64,000 bases of DNA from Armatimonadetes bacterium UBA5352 (GTDB lineage Bacteria; Armatimonadota; Zipacnadia; Zipacnadales; UBA5352): positions 1-64,000 of the forward strand of contig DHPY01000067.1 in NCBI GenBank assembly GCA_002411015.1, read 5' to 3'. Position 1 is the stretch's first letter. Each line of letters starts with the position of its first letter. The notes under the pieces are model-generated. The model was given only the letters and a program-made list of their open reading frames with translations, did not search any database and was not told the DNA's origin. A program made the translations under genes and the position numbers. This document shows positions 57,473 to 64,000 of the stretch, one piece after another.

Positions 57473-58522
57473 ATGCGGTTCGTGAACCGTAAGCAGGCGC
57501 ATGTCGGGGCGGCTCCCGGCACCCTCGTGCACGTCGGCAGCCAGCGAGTGGAGCACGCTCGAATACGCGTTCTCTCATATGGCCCCGACTTCGTCGAGGA
57601 ACGCGATATCACCGATCCCTCCGAGTGCGTCGAGACGGCACGGGGTGTAACGTGGCTCGCTGTCAGCGGTCTGCATGAGGTGGACGTGGTGCGCGCGGTG
57701 GGGGAGTGCTTCGACCTGCATCCCCTCGTGCTGGAGGACGTGCTCGATACTGACCAGCGCCCAAAGGTTGAGATGTTCGAGGACTACATCGTCTGCATCG
57801 CGCGCAGCTTTGCGCCCGATGAGGAGGGCGCTACGCCTCAGCAGGTGAGCCTCGTACTCAAGCCACCATTTGTCATCAGCTTCGAGGAGTGCGCGGGAGG
57901 GCTCTTCGATCCTCTGCGCGCGCGCATCGAGTCCGGGCTGGGCCGCATCCGCAACTCCGGCCCGGACTACCTGCTCTATGCGCTCCTCGACAGCGTCGTA
58001 GATTCGTGGTTCACCTCCCTCGATCACATCACTGAGCAGACGGAGGAGCTCGAGCAGGCGGTGGTGGCGGAGCCGGATGGTGAGACCTTGCGCCTGATCC
58101 ATCACCTGCGCTCGGAGGTGGCCGATATCCGCCGGGCCGCCGGGCCCATGCGCGAGGCGGCGGGGCTGCTGTGGCGTGGCGAGATCGAGTTCATCAGCCC
58201 GGACCTCGAACTCTACCTGCGTGACGTGTACGACCACGTCATACACGTCGAGGAGTTGACGGAGGACCTGCGTGACATACTGATGGGGATGCTGGATATC
58301 TACCTCTCGGGCATCAGCAACAGGATGAACGAGATCATGAAAGTCCTCACCATGATCGCGACGATCTTCATCCCCGCCACCTTTGTCGCCAGCATGTACG
58401 GGATGAACTTTGAGCACATGCCAGGGCTGCACCATCCCTGGGGCTATCCGGCTGCTCTTGGTGTCATGCTCTCAATCGCCATCGGCATGCTCGCGTACTT
58501 CCGGCGCAAGGATTGGATCTGA
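57473..58522 (+). CDS. corA: CorA-family magnesium/cobalt channel
   Basis: A 349-aa protein with a large acidic cytoplasmic domain (VLEDVLDTDQRPKVEMFEDYIVCIARSF), a long coiled-coil stalk and two C-terminal transmembrane helices. The essential GMN motif lies in YGMNFEHMPGL (about residue 309). It forms pentameric Mg2+ or Co2+ channels. The ATG start is 24 bases after the FAH gene, suggesting a shared transcript. The C-terminus is KDWI. Confidence 0.92.
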   Translation: MRFVNRKQAHVGAAPGTLVHVGSQRVEHARIRVLSYGPDFVEERDITDPSECVETARGVTWLAVSGLHEVDVVRAVGECFDLHPLVLEDVLDTDQRPKVEMFEDYIVCIARSFAPDEEGATPQQVSLVLKPPFVISFEECAGGLFDPLRARIESGLGRIRNSGPDYLLYALLDSVVDSWFTSLDHITEQTEELEQAVVAEPDGETLRLIHHLRSEVADIRRAAGPMREAAGLLWRGEIEFISPDLELYLRDVYDHVIHVEELTEDLRDILMGMLDIYLSGISNRMNEIMKVLTMIATIFIPATFVASMYGMNFEHMPGLHHPWGYPAALGVMLSIAIGMLAYFRRKDWI

Positions 58523-58548
58523 GGTCGAGGGCGGTTGGAGGCGGCGTT

Positions 58549-59514
58549 TCACGGCGCTGCCACGTCCGAAGACTGCCGCGGACTGTCGTCATCGTCGCTG
58601 AAGACGGGGCCTTCGCTGCTCATGTCCTGCGCGATGACTGAGCGCACCACGAGCCGCACTTCACGCTCAAGAGCTCTGTGCAGTTCGGCCTCAATCTCCG
58701 CCACCCGTCGCTGCTGGAGTGCCCGAGGTGTGAGTACGGTGGCGGTGATTTGCAGCTCGCGCGCCTTCCGGTCAACGTGCATATTGGCGAGGCGCGAGCC
58801 CGGGATCTCCGCGACCGCCTCCTTGAGTGTGCTCTGCGTGCGCGACTCAATGCGCCGTTCATTTGCGATACGGATCAGCGCATTGGTCATGAACCACGCT
58901 ATCACAGCAAGCACCAGCAGGCTGAGCCAGAAGCGCTTGAGGAACTGCATGACCTTCGCGGCGTCCTCGTCCTCGCGTCCTGAACGATCATCGCGGTCCA
59001 CCCGGAGCATGCCGAACACGGAGAAGACGATCGCCGCTGCTAACTGGATCGCCAGGAAGTTGGCGACGAAGAGCATCGCCGCGCCCCCGGCCATCTCCCA
59101 GCGCTCGGCGGAGAGGGCGAGGCCGCAAGCGGCCAGAGGTTGCAGAACAGCGGCGGCGATGGCGACGCCGGGAAGCGCGGGGGAGATTCGTTCATCAACG
59201 AGCGCGTAGGCGCCGGCCAGTCCAGACGCCAGCGCGATCACTAGGTCGTAGAGGGTCGGCTGGCTGCGCACCATCCACGCGTCACTGATCGGGAGTCGCC
59301 ACGGGGTGAGGCCTATCACGATGCCCACGCCGACGGCGATGACCTCTGAGCGCAGCGACGCCCAGAGGAGGCGCCGATCGCCGGCCGCCAGCCCGAGCGC
59401 GATGCCGAAGATCGGCCCCATCAGGGGTGCGACCAGCATGGCCCCAACGACCACTGCGGGGCCGTCGATCAGCACCCCATAGGCCGCGATGACCGTCGCA
59501 AGCGCCACCATCAC
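58549..59514 (-). CDS. DUF389 (TIGR00341) membrane protein, N-terminally interrupted
   Basis: A 321-aa reading frame matching DUF389: multiple helices, the family run VIAAYGVLIDGPAVVVGAMLVAPLMGPIFGIALG, and a C-terminal cytoplasmic domain. It opens in the middle of the usual first helix. Directly upstream in the same frame, after a TAA (59515-59517), the expected N-terminal sequence (PKRRREIYNDVTELSQPVGSF) continues. So the intact gene is broken by one nonsense codon in place of the Tyr or similar residue family members carry. The GTG/ATG pair at 59514/59511 could allow restart, but no ribosome site is evident. Function of the family is unknown. Confidence 0.75.
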   Translation of the reverse strand: MMVALATVIAAYGVLIDGPAVVVGAMLVAPLMGPIFGIALGLAAGDRRLLWASLRSEVIAVGVGIVIGLTPWRLPISDAWMVRSQPTLYDLVIALASGLAGAYALVDERISPALPGVAIAAAVLQPLAACGLALSAERWEMAGGAAMLFVANFLAIQLAAAIVFSVFGMLRVDRDDRSGREDEDAAKVMQFLKRFWLSLLVLAVIAWFMTNALIRIANERRIESRTQSTLKEAVAEIPGSRLANMHVDRKARELQITATVLTPRALQQRRVAEIEAELHRALEREVRLVVRSVIAQDMSSEGPVFSDDDDSPRQSSDVAAP

Positions 59515-59622
59515 TTAGAACGAACCAACCGGCTGCGATAGCTCCGTGACATCGTTGTAGATCTCGCGCCGGCGTTTTGGCTTGATCTCCTGATGCGCCC
59601 CGAGCAGACTCAGCCGCGCCAC
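59515..59622 (-). pseudogene. N-terminal fragment of the interrupted DUF389 gene
   Basis: In-frame with the DUF389 ORF, this segment encodes a hydrophilic N-terminus ending RREIYNDVTELSQPVGSF, typical for the family, then the TAA at 59515-59517. A GTG at 59622 follows ggagagg closely and is the most likely original start. The frame has an earlier stop at 59698. It could reflect real decay, a sequencing error or programmed readthrough. Confidence 0.6.
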
Positions 59623-59742
59623 TGCCTCTCCACCATTGAGCTGAACCACCCCGTCCGGGCGTACACGCGAAACGGGCCGGCACGCAGGCGCAGTAGCTCA
59701 TGCGCAACGTGCCCGCCCGACGAATTCGCGCAGCCTGCTCGT

Positions 59743-60015
59743 TTACTCCTGCTCGAGCATGCGGCGAACTCGCGCGACGAGACGGGACTTCCGGCGACCG
59801 GCGGTATTCGGGTGGATGATCCCGTGCCGAGCGGCCTTGTCAATAGCCTGCTGCGCCTGGGGCAGAGCGCCCTTCACGGCGTCAGCATTGCCGGCCTGTG
59901 CGGCCTCTACGACGGCGCGCACGGCTTCCTTCATGTCCCTGCGGCGTGTTCGGTTCCTCAGTGTGCGCTTGCGCGTCTGGCGCAAGTGCTTTTCCATGTG
60001 AGCCCTCTGCGGCAT
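59743..60015 (-). CDS. rpsT: 30S ribosomal protein S20
   Basis: A 90-aa, highly basic three-helix protein. The pattern MP...EKHLRQTRKRTLRNRTRRRDMKEAVR matches the first helix of S20, and the C-terminal AIDKAARHGIIHPNTAGRRKSRLVARV is the most conserved part of the family. It binds 16S rRNA early in assembly. The ATG at 60015 aligns with the family start; an internal ATG at 59997 with agaggg upstream is possible. A strong promoter lies about 80 bases upstream. Confidence 0.93.
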   Translation of the reverse strand: MPQRAHMEKHLRQTRKRTLRNRTRRRDMKEAVRAVVEAAQAGNADAVKGALPQAQQAIDKAARHGIIHPNTAGRRKSRLVARVRRMLEQE

Positions 60016-60097
60016 CGGTACATGAACCCCTCAAACGGAATTCGCCGCCTGCCCTGCGCGACCACATGCGGCGCTGTGTGCCTCCTGCGTGGCGAGG

Positions 60098-60126
60098 AGT
60101 ATAGCACAAAGCCCCACGCGCCGCAA
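60098..60126 (-). promoter_or_regulatory. sigma-70 promoter of rpsT
   Basis: Minus-strand TTGCGG (60121-60126), 17 bases, TATACT (60098-60103), about 80 bases before the rpsT start. Confidence 0.65.
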
Positions 60127-60241
60127 GCGCACCGCGCTCCACGCTCCACATTCATCCGGCGGGCGTTGCCGGAGGAGATTCCGCACACGGTAGTGAACTG
60201 GCATCGTGCCGAGCAAGGCGCCGAGGGAGAGGGATCGCGCG

Positions 60242-61183
60242 ATGCGGATCGAGCGCTACGAGACGACAATGGCGAGAGAGGTTGCTGAGCTGATCGTCGA
60301 AGGCTTCGCTGAGCACAGACAGAAACAGCCGAAGAACCTCCTGACGCCTCCGGCGCCGTGGAGCACCGCCGACGAGCTGCTGGCGACACTCGGCTCCGAC
60401 GCGCTTCACCTCGATGTGAGCCACGTGGCGGTTGATGGCGGCCGTATCGTCTCCGCAGCGATCGCGCCTCAGTCGGGTGAGCAGCGCGGCTGGTGGCGCA
60501 TCGCAACTCTGCCCTCACATCGGCGGCAGGGGCTTGCGCGCGCCTGCATGGAGGCTGGCGAGAGTGCAGCCGCGATGGCTGGCATCGAGGTGCTGCAGAC
60601 GTGGGCGGTCGTGGATAGCCGGTGGGAGGCCGCGGGAGGGCTTCTGAGTTCGCTCGGGTACGAGCTCGAGGACCCGGAGCGGCGCAACATCACAATGGTC
60701 GCGGAGAGCTGGACGCCGCGACCACTCACGCTACCTGAGGGCTATGAGTTGCAGACCCTGCGCATCGAGGACCTCCCGGAGTGGATGGAGGTGCGCAACG
60801 CGGTCTTCGGTGGCGACGCGGGCACCGAGTGGTTCGAGCAGCGCTTCCTGAACCGGCCCGACTTCGACCCTGAGACATGGTTCACACTGCGCCAGGAGGG
60901 ACGCATCATCGGCATCGCGAGCGCGCTATGCATTGAGCACGAGCGCGACCCCGAGATGCTCCGCGGCGGGCAGATCGAGTGGGTAGGTGTGCTCGATAGC
61001 CACCGCGGCAAGCACCTCGGCGAGGAACTGGTGGCCGCGTGCCTCAACGCCATCGCAGAACGAGGCTTCCTGCCCGCGCTGCTGCTCACGCAGCCATACC
61101 GGGTGCCTGCGGTGACGCTCTACGAGAAGCTCGGCTTCCGCACAGTCGCCGGCTGGCATTCATGGACGAAGCGGCTCGCCTGA
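60242..61183 (+). CDS. tandem GNAT-domain acetyltransferase
   Basis: A 313-aa protein with two GNAT folds. The N-terminal copy has RIATLPSHRRQGLARACMEAGE with the acetyl-CoA loop (RRQGLA). The C-terminal copy has IEWVGVLDSHRGKHLGEELVAACLNAI and ends LLTQPYRVPAVTLYEKLGFRTV, a typical GNAT closing strand. The substrate may be a small amine, an antibiotic-like compound or a protein N-terminus. The ATG at 60242 has gagggagaggg upstream. It is divergent from rpsT. Confidence 0.85.
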   Translation: MRIERYETTMAREVAELIVEGFAEHRQKQPKNLLTPPAPWSTADELLATLGSDALHLDVSHVAVDGGRIVSAAIAPQSGEQRGWWRIATLPSHRRQGLARACMEAGESAAAMAGIEVLQTWAVVDSRWEAAGGLLSSLGYELEDPERRNITMVAESWTPRPLTLPEGYELQTLRIEDLPEWMEVRNAVFGGDAGTEWFEQRFLNRPDFDPETWFTLRQEGRIIGIASALCIEHERDPEMLRGGQIEWVGVLDSHRGKHLGEELVAACLNAIAERGFLPALLLTQPYRVPAVTLYEKLGFRTVAGWHSWTKRLA

Positions 61184-61185
61184 GG

Positions 61186-62109
61186 CTACTGGCGCAGCTT
61201 CGCGTACTCCTCGGCGAACGCGAAGCCGTCGAAGCGCTCGTCGTTCGTCAGGTCCTCGAGGTAGCAGATGGTGCCATCACGCCGGGAGACCTTCGCGGCC
61301 AGTGAGACCTTGATCGCTTCGAGGTTATCTGCAAGCGCGATCGGCGGCTCCCCGCTGCGCACCGCGCCAAGGAAGGCCTCGATGAGCCGGCGGTAGTTGT
61401 CCTTCGCGCTCAGCACGCGCTCAAAGACGCCGTTCTTCGCGGTCACAGAGATGAACCACGGGCTGGCGATCGCGCCAAGCGCGAAGAAGACCGGGAGGCC
61501 GTCGGCGTAGTCGGCTCGGAAGACATCCATCGTCCCATGCGCCCCGACATGCTCCACTGCGCGTACGCCCGCGCCCAGAAGGCCCTGGAACATCTCCACG
61601 GTGTGTATCCCGTAGTTGAAGAAGTCATTGCGTCCGTGGCACCAGACGACGCCGAGTTCGCCCATATCGTCGCGTAGCGCGAGTAGTTCCTGCACCTCCG
61701 CGGCGTAGCGCACGCTCGAGCCGCCCATGATCAGCGTCTTGTGCTTGGCCTGCAGCCGCTGCAGCTCATTCAGATCATGCAGGTTGCCCACCATCGGCTT
61801 GTCTATCAGTACCGGCACGCCCGCCTCAATGAACGGAAGCGCGTGCGGGATATGCAGGTCCCAGTTCGCGCTATGCACGATCGCCGCGTCAACGAGAGGG
61901 ACCATCTCCTCGATCGTGGGAGTGACGGTGCCGATCCCGTGCTCCGCCGCGAACTGCTCCGCGTAGCCCTCCGGGCGAATGCCCCCGGAATCGTGCAGCG
62001 CGACCACTTCCGCCCCGTCCATCTGCTTGATCACCGGGATCCACGCCCCCGGGTGCGATGTGCACAGGTCCACCATGCCGAGCCTGATCACTGCAAACAC
62101 TCCCGTCAT
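61186..62109 (-). CDS. Gfo/Idh/MocA-family oxidoreductase
   Basis: A 307-aa protein with the Gfo/Idh/MocA core: a Rossmann-like start (IRLGMVDLCTSHPGAWIPVI), a middle helix ending HALPFIEAGVPVLIDKPM (the EKP-like motif, here DKP) and a beta-sheet C-terminal domain. The classical GxGxxG is replaced by LGMVDLCTSHPG, so NAD(P) use is not certain. The family oxidises or epimerises sugars and inositols. The ATG at 62109 begins the conserved region. It converges on the GNAT gene two bases away. Confidence 0.82.
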   Translation of the reverse strand: MTGVFAVIRLGMVDLCTSHPGAWIPVIKQMDGAEVVALHDSGGIRPEGYAEQFAAEHGIGTVTPTIEEMVPLVDAAIVHSANWDLHIPHALPFIEAGVPVLIDKPMVGNLHDLNELQRLQAKHKTLIMGGSSVRYAAEVQELLALRDDMGELGVVWCHGRNDFFNYGIHTVEMFQGLLGAGVRAVEHVGAHGTMDVFRADYADGLPVFFALGAIASPWFISVTAKNGVFERVLSAKDNYRRLIEAFLGAVRSGEPPIALADNLEAIKVSLAAKVSRRDGTICYLEDLTNDERFDGFAFAEEYAKLRQ

Positions 62110-62164
62110 GCGGCTGCGGTCGCAGAGGCGCCCGGAAGTTCGCTGCGCGTGCGTCAAGCCCTTC

Positions 62165-62776
62165 CTACCGGGGATAGCACGCTCCGAGCAACGCGGCGCC
62201 TTCGCGTGATCCGTAGAGCCTGGCGAGCGTCTCATCGGCGCACTCAGCGACAACCGTCGCCAGTGGCTCCACCAGCACCGCGCGCCTGAGGTCAGCGCTC
62301 AATGGCCACCTCTGGAGCAACTGCCAGCGCTTTCGACCTGTAGCAGCGGCGGGAAGTGGCCCGAGAGGACAATGGGATCGCGTCATGATGAGCGCGCGCC
62401 TGAGCGCGGTGATGTCAACGATGCACGCGGCCTCGACGCGGTCAGGGGCATCTTCTGGCGCGATGAGACCTGTGGGGGCATAGTCCGGGAGGCGGTAGCG
62501 TGGGGGCCGGGTGATCTCATCTGCGACAAGGTGCGCGATGACTGCGACCGCGAAGGCCTCGCAGCGCCCCTCGGCACCAGGACAGCCGTCCATCAGGCGA
62601 AGCACGCCCTCCACGAGATTGCCGGTGAGGTGCAGGTCTGGGCGACAGACAGAGGGGTCCTCGGTGTGGGCATCGGGGGCGATAGCGCCAAGGAGCATCT
62701 GCCCGCGCGTCCCCCCCGGCATGCCGATTCGCTCGCGCAACTGCTCCGTCACAAGCAGATGATGCAGCAAGTTCAT
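62165..62776 (-). CDS. hypothetical protein, possible zinc-dependent phospholipase C-like fold
   Basis: A 203-aa soluble protein I cannot place firmly. It starts MNLLHHLLVTEQLRERIG, then LLGAIAPDAHTEDP and AFAVAVIAHLVADEIT: His and Asp residues (LLHH, APDAH, AHLVAD) in an arrangement reminiscent of the small zinc-dependent PLC-like / S1-P1 nuclease superfamily. No signal peptide is present. It lies 55 bases upstream of the Gfo/Idh/MocA gene and 19 bases downstream of the large glycosidase gene on the same strand, so it may share their transcript. Confidence 0.6.
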   Translation of the reverse strand: MNLLHHLLVTEQLRERIGMPGGTRGQMLLGAIAPDAHTEDPSVCRPDLHLTGNLVEGVLRLMDGCPGAEGRCEAFAVAVIAHLVADEITRPPRYRLPDYAPTGLIAPEDAPDRVEAACIVDITALRRALIMTRSHCPLGPLPAAATGRKRWQLLQRWPLSADLRRAVLVEPLATVVAECADETLARLYGSREGAALLGACYPR

Positions 62777-62795
62777 TGTGCCACCTCAGGACGAC

Positions 62796-64000
62796 CTACG
62801 GTGCGGAAGTGAGATCGATCCCGGACCTGCGCGCGAGCTGCCGCACGGCCTCCTCAGGCGGGGGCGCTGCGGCGAAGACCGAGGTGCACTGCGGGAACTT
62901 GCGCAGCGAGAAGCCGCAGCGCTCGGTGCCCTCGATCGTGCCAAGCCACTCAGCGTCCTCATCAACCGAGACGAACCACGGGCTGACGGAGCCGCTGAAG
63001 CCGAATGCCGGTATCTGCGAGGAAGCGGGCGCAATCCTGAGCCTGCCGCGACTGACCAGCGGAACCAGTTTGATCCCGGTGAGGTACTGCATTGTCCGGC
63101 CGGTGATCAGATAGTCATCAATGGCCGCCGGCGCGTAGACCCAGATCAGCAGCGAGCCATCACGCGCGGTGTTCCGTGCGAGCAGCCGTCCCTGCTCCGG
63201 CTCGATCGTGAAGACGTCACGGAAGATGGCGACGCGCGCCTGCGGCGGGTTGGGGCCGAGGAGATCGCGCAGCAGGCAACTCCGGTGCGCGATGCTCCCT
63301 GCGATCGGGCGGGTCAGCAGGTCGCGCGGCAAAGCCGCGTCGCCGGAGAGGTAGCGCGCGCTCACGTCATCGAAGACCTCGACGACAGCGGCGCTCCCAT
63401 CGGGCGCGACCGGCGCGGGCAACTCCGCCAGAGATGCCATGCCGCCCGCCGCGACCAGGGCTCCGCAATCTGCGGCGACTCGCTCGGCTCCATCGGGCCG
63501 CTCGAGATAGAGCATGCCTGCCCGGCGCACCGAATCGCCCAGCGACGATGGCTGCGAAACGTCGTCCATCCGCTGCTGCGGGCCGGTGAGGAAGTTCAGC
63601 GCGCCGCTCTCCAGCACTCGTGTGAGCGCGGTGTGCGGCCAGAACCAGTCGTTCGCGCGCGCCTGTGCGAGCAGATGGCCGTAGCAGGCGCCGACAAGCG
63701 TGCTCTGTTGCGCCTCCTCGCGCACGGCCCGTGCCATTCGCAGAAGTGCATCCGCCGGCACCTCCGCGCGGAAGGCCAGCAGGTCGATCATCGGCTGATC
63801 GGCCGAGGGGTCGTAGAGCGACGGTTCCGGCTCATTCTCCAGCGGCTTCGGCATCTCAACCGATTCGAAGCCTGCACGCGGCAGGCCGAAGCCGCGTCTG
63901 CGGCCGAGCCAGCCGTCGCGCAGCGCGCTCACGTCCGAGTAGCGGACGTGCAGCCAGTCGAGGAAGGCTTCCTTGCGGACTGGCGTGTACTCGTCGCCTA
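62796..64000 (-). CDS. GH42/beta-galactosidase-like protein, C-terminal part (runs off the right edge)
   Basis: The frame is open to the edge of the window. The visible 401 residues begin ...EYTPVRKEAFLDWLHVRYSDVSALRDGWLG, the end-of-barrel pattern of GH42-like beta-galactosidases (family consensus WLRxRYG-xLxALNxAWG). The following region, with PMIDLLAFRAEV and a class I glutamine amidotransferase-like fold (LLRDLLGPNPPQARVAIFRDVF), and a beta C-terminal domain are typical of Armatimonadota GH42-type proteins. The catalytic Glu residues are in the missing N-terminal half. Function: hydrolysis of beta-galactosides or related glycans. Confidence 0.7.
   Translation of the reverse strand, partial: GDEYTPVRKEAFLDWLHVRYSDVSALRDGWLGRRRGFGLPRAGFESVEMPKPLENEPEPSLYDPSADQPMIDLLAFRAEVPADALLRMARAVREEAQQSTLVGACYGHLLAQARANDWFWPHTALTRVLESGALNFLTGPQQRMDDVSQPSSLGDSVRRAGMLYLERPDGAERVAADCGALVAAGGMASLAELPAPVAPDGSAAVVEVFDDVSARYLSGDAALPRDLLTRPIAGSIAHRSCLLRDLLGPNPPQARVAIFRDVFTIEPEQGRLLARNTARDGSLLIWVYAPAAIDDYLITGRTMQYLTGIKLVPLVSRGRLRIAPASSQIPAFGFSGSVSPWFVSVDEDAEWLGTIEGTERCGFSLRKFPQCTSVFAAAPPPEEAVRQLARRSGIDLTSAP

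Noticed and set aside
59600..59660. tRNA-like D-arm (ttcagctcaatggtgg) on the minus strand
   Set aside because: No T-arm or acceptor stem could be formed around it, and the segment is in frame with DUF389 N-terminal coding sequence.

Overview
This is a GC-rich bacterial chromosome segment, most likely from an Armatimonadota (Armatimonadetes) lineage. The pointers are two H-X9-DG prepilins whose N-termini carry the signature FARAREKARQTSCLSN, two large DUF6785-type membrane proteins, DUF4861, heparinase and rhamnogalacturonan-lyase-like polysaccharide enzymes, and Gram-positive-style regulation (T-box leader, GAAC-N4-GTTC SOS box). The assignment is inferred from gene content; no rRNA gene is present to confirm it. 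No prophage, insertion sequence, CRISPR array or tRNA was recognised.

Layout. 1-0.7 kb: two small genes of unknown function. 0.7-7.4 kb: a six-gene minus-strand operon (DUF486 membrane protein, class II aldolase, a fused MDR-SDR dehydrogenase, two zinc-ribbon membrane proteins, a TIM-barrel sugar epimerase) that looks like a sugar or polyol catabolic unit. 7.7-9.7 kb: a GH63/MGH1-like glycosidase followed by a large nested palindrome. 10-14 kb: gatCA, a prepilin and a DapA/NAL-family aldolase. 14-18.8 kb: membrane protein, NfeD and SPFH pair, DUF4861 protein, epimerase. 18.9-21 kb: citramalate synthase behind a T-box leader. 21-23.5 kb: HdeD-like protein, then a fluoride riboswitch controlling FluC and a DUF190-CBS protein. 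23.5-29.3 kb: heparinase-like enzyme, second prepilin, MoxR ATPase, Nudix hydrolase. 29.3-33 kb: housekeeping genes rpsR, rsmE, prmA, dnaJ, rpoZ. 33-39.3 kb: a secreted stalk/Ig-like protein and an SOS-controlled DUF6504-DnaE2 pair followed by a 9-bp tandem repeat. 39.3-45 kb: two paralogous DUF6785 membrane proteins and TrpB2. 45-48.3 kb: cobalamin riboswitch and BtuF-BtuD-BtuC importer. 48.3-50.5 kb: ECF sigma, anti-sigma, RseB-like trio. 50.5-55.3 kb: M14 peptidase and a giant YetA/PcRGLX-type lyase. 55.4-64 kb: Pta, FAH-family hydrolase, CorA, a DUF389 gene broken by an in-frame stop, rpsT, GNAT, Gfo/Idh/MocA, a hypothetical protein and the C-terminal part of a GH42-like glycosidase running off the end.

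The biology is that of a heterotroph attacking plant or other complex polysaccharides (heparinase-like and rhamnogalacturonan-lyase-like enzymes, MGH1 and GH42-like hydrolases, several epimerases and sugar dehydrogenases). Regulation is unusually readable. Three RNA elements (T-box, fluoride, cobalamin) sit directly before matching genes. Most sigma-70 promoters follow TTGNCN-N17-TANNNT, and one has a LexA box filling its spacer. The items most worth following up are the SOS promoter of the dnaE2 operon, the MDR-SDR fusion, the nonsense codon in the DUF389 gene, and a dispersed family of long palindromic intergenic elements. No completely new multi-gene system could be established from sequence alone.
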